The notes beneath the pieces were generated by a model. It had not been told where the DNA came from. It saw only the letters and a program-made list of their open reading frames with translations, and ran no database searches. The position numbers were made by a program, and so were the translations under genes. Positions 4,967 to 5,606 of a stretch of 5,606 nucleotides of DNA are shown one piece after another; the first letter of the stretch is position 1; every line of letters starts with the position of its first letter. The DNA lies in the NCBI GenBank assembly GCA_021849765.1, contig JAJZSM010000107.1, forward strand, positions 1-5,606. The letters are read 5' to 3'. The stretch comes from Actinomycetes bacterium (lineage in GTDB: Bacteria > Actinomycetota > Acidimicrobiia > Acidimicrobiales > RAAP-2).

Positions 4967-5606
4967 GTGACACCGACGAGTTCGAAGACGGTCGGCTCGA
5001 CGTGGTGGTGCCTGACGGTCTCGACGGTGTGCGCTGTGACCGTGCGCTGGCGATGCTGACGGGTCGACCCAGGGCGCTCATCGCGAAGGTGGTCGCCGCC
5101 GGCGCGGTCACTGTGGACGGCGCGGCACTCAAGAAGGCGTCGACGCCCTTGGTCTCGGGCCAACGGCTCGTGGCCACGATGCCCGATGTCGATGACGGTT
5201 GGGTCGAACCCGACGGAACCGTGCCGGTGGACGTGGTGGCCGAGACGTCCGACTTCATCGTGGTGAACAAGGCACCGGGACAGGTAGTCCACCCGGGTGC
5301 CGGCCAGCGGTCGGGCACACTCGTCGCCGGACTCCTCGCTCGCTACCCCGAACTAGACGAACTTCGCCAGCGTGGGCTCGGCGACCCATCTCGCCCCGGC
5401 GTCGTGCACCGTCTCGACAAGGGGACGTCGGGGCTGCTCGTCGTCGCCCGGTCGCCCCTGGGCTACGAGCGCCTCCACGAGCAACTGGCCGAGCGTGCGA
5501 TCGAGCGGATCTACCTCGGACTGGTCGAAGGGCACGTGGCCGAGTCGCGCGGCGTCGTCGACGCCCCGATCGGTCGCTCGACGAGGACCCCGACGATGAT
5601 GGCTGT
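4963..5606 (+). CDS. rluD: RluA/RluD-family 23S rRNA pseudouridine synthase (3' partial)
   Basis: This enzyme family converts uridine to pseudouridine; RluD members act on helix 69 of 23S rRNA. The frame opens at ATG 4963 and runs off the window after 214 full codons, so the C-terminal third is missing. An S4 RNA-binding domain covers about residues 11-75 (VRCDRALAMLTGRPRALIAK and VTVDG). The catalytic domain starts near FIVVNKAPGQVVHP (98-111). The signature RPGVVHRLDKGTSGLLVVAR (144-163) carries the catalytic Asp152. YLGLVEG and the segment APIGRSTRTPTMMAV follow at the edge. The start shares ATGA with the lspA stop, indicating translational coupling. Family membership is certain. RluD rather than another RluA-type enzyme is inferred from the S4 domain and the lspA-rluD neighbourhood common in bacteria. 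Confidence 0.94.
   Translation, partial: MSDTDEFEDGRLDVVVPDGLDGVRCDRALAMLTGRPRALIAKVVAAGAVTVDGAALKKASTPLVSGQRLVATMPDVDDGWVEPDGTVPVDVVAETSDFIVVNKAPGQVVHPGAGQRSGTLVAGLLARYPELDELRQRGLGDPSRPGVVHRLDKGTSGLLVVARSPLGYERLHEQLAERAIERIYLGLVEGHVAESRGVVDAPIGRSTRTPTMMA

Noticed and set aside
4483..5318. Antisense open frames opposite lspA and rluD (4483-5292 and 4902-5318)
   Set aside because: No domain or start signal is visible, while the sense strand carries the catalytic motifs of LspA and the pseudouridine synthase in the expected order.

Overview
The window is a GC-rich stretch of actinobacterial chromosome carrying the downstream end of the division and cell wall (dcw) cluster. All eight genes lie on the + strand. 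Three things point to a high-GC actinobacterium: an FtsZ closely resembling actinobacterial FtsZ, SepF without FtsA, and a DivIVA (Wag31-type) gene behind sepF-yggT. The missing pgeF/ylmD and ileS genes and the sequence character suggest a lineage outside the classical Streptomyces/Mycobacterium groups. Acidimicrobiia is my guess, and it rests on inference only.

Layout: ftsZ (5' end outside the window, 1-1062) overlaps yggS (1034-1714). After a 46-base gap with a possible promoter come sepF (1761-2354) and yggT (2351-2599), joined by an ATGA overlap. After a 75-base gap with a candidate leaderless promoter comes divIVA (2675-3448). After a 58-base gap with a TAGGGT box and a strong ribosome binding site comes a histone-H1-like/DksA fusion gene (3507-4514). 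It is followed with overlap by lspA (about 4496-4966), and then by an rluD-type pseudouridine synthase gene (4963 to the window end, 3' end outside). No stretch above 75 bases lacks a gene, and I saw no RNA gene, insertion sequence, CRISPR array or convincing terminator.

How the genes fit together: FtsZ forms the division ring, SepF anchors it to the membrane, DivIVA organises poles and septum, and YggT is a small membrane protein that usually sits beside them. YggS keeps pyridoxal phosphate balanced. The second block couples a nucleoid/RNA-polymerase type regulator with lipoprotein signal peptidase and a 23S rRNA modification enzyme. From memory, Streptomyces has the same order (ftsZ, ylmD, ylmE, sepF, ylmG, divIVA, ileS, a DksA-like gene, lspA, rluD), so this is a known conserved neighbourhood with two genes missing rather than a new system. 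The most interesting points are the H1-DksA fusion with its DNA-level repeats and possible internal start, the ftsZ/yggS overlap across the FtsZ tail, and the likely leaderless divIVA transcript.
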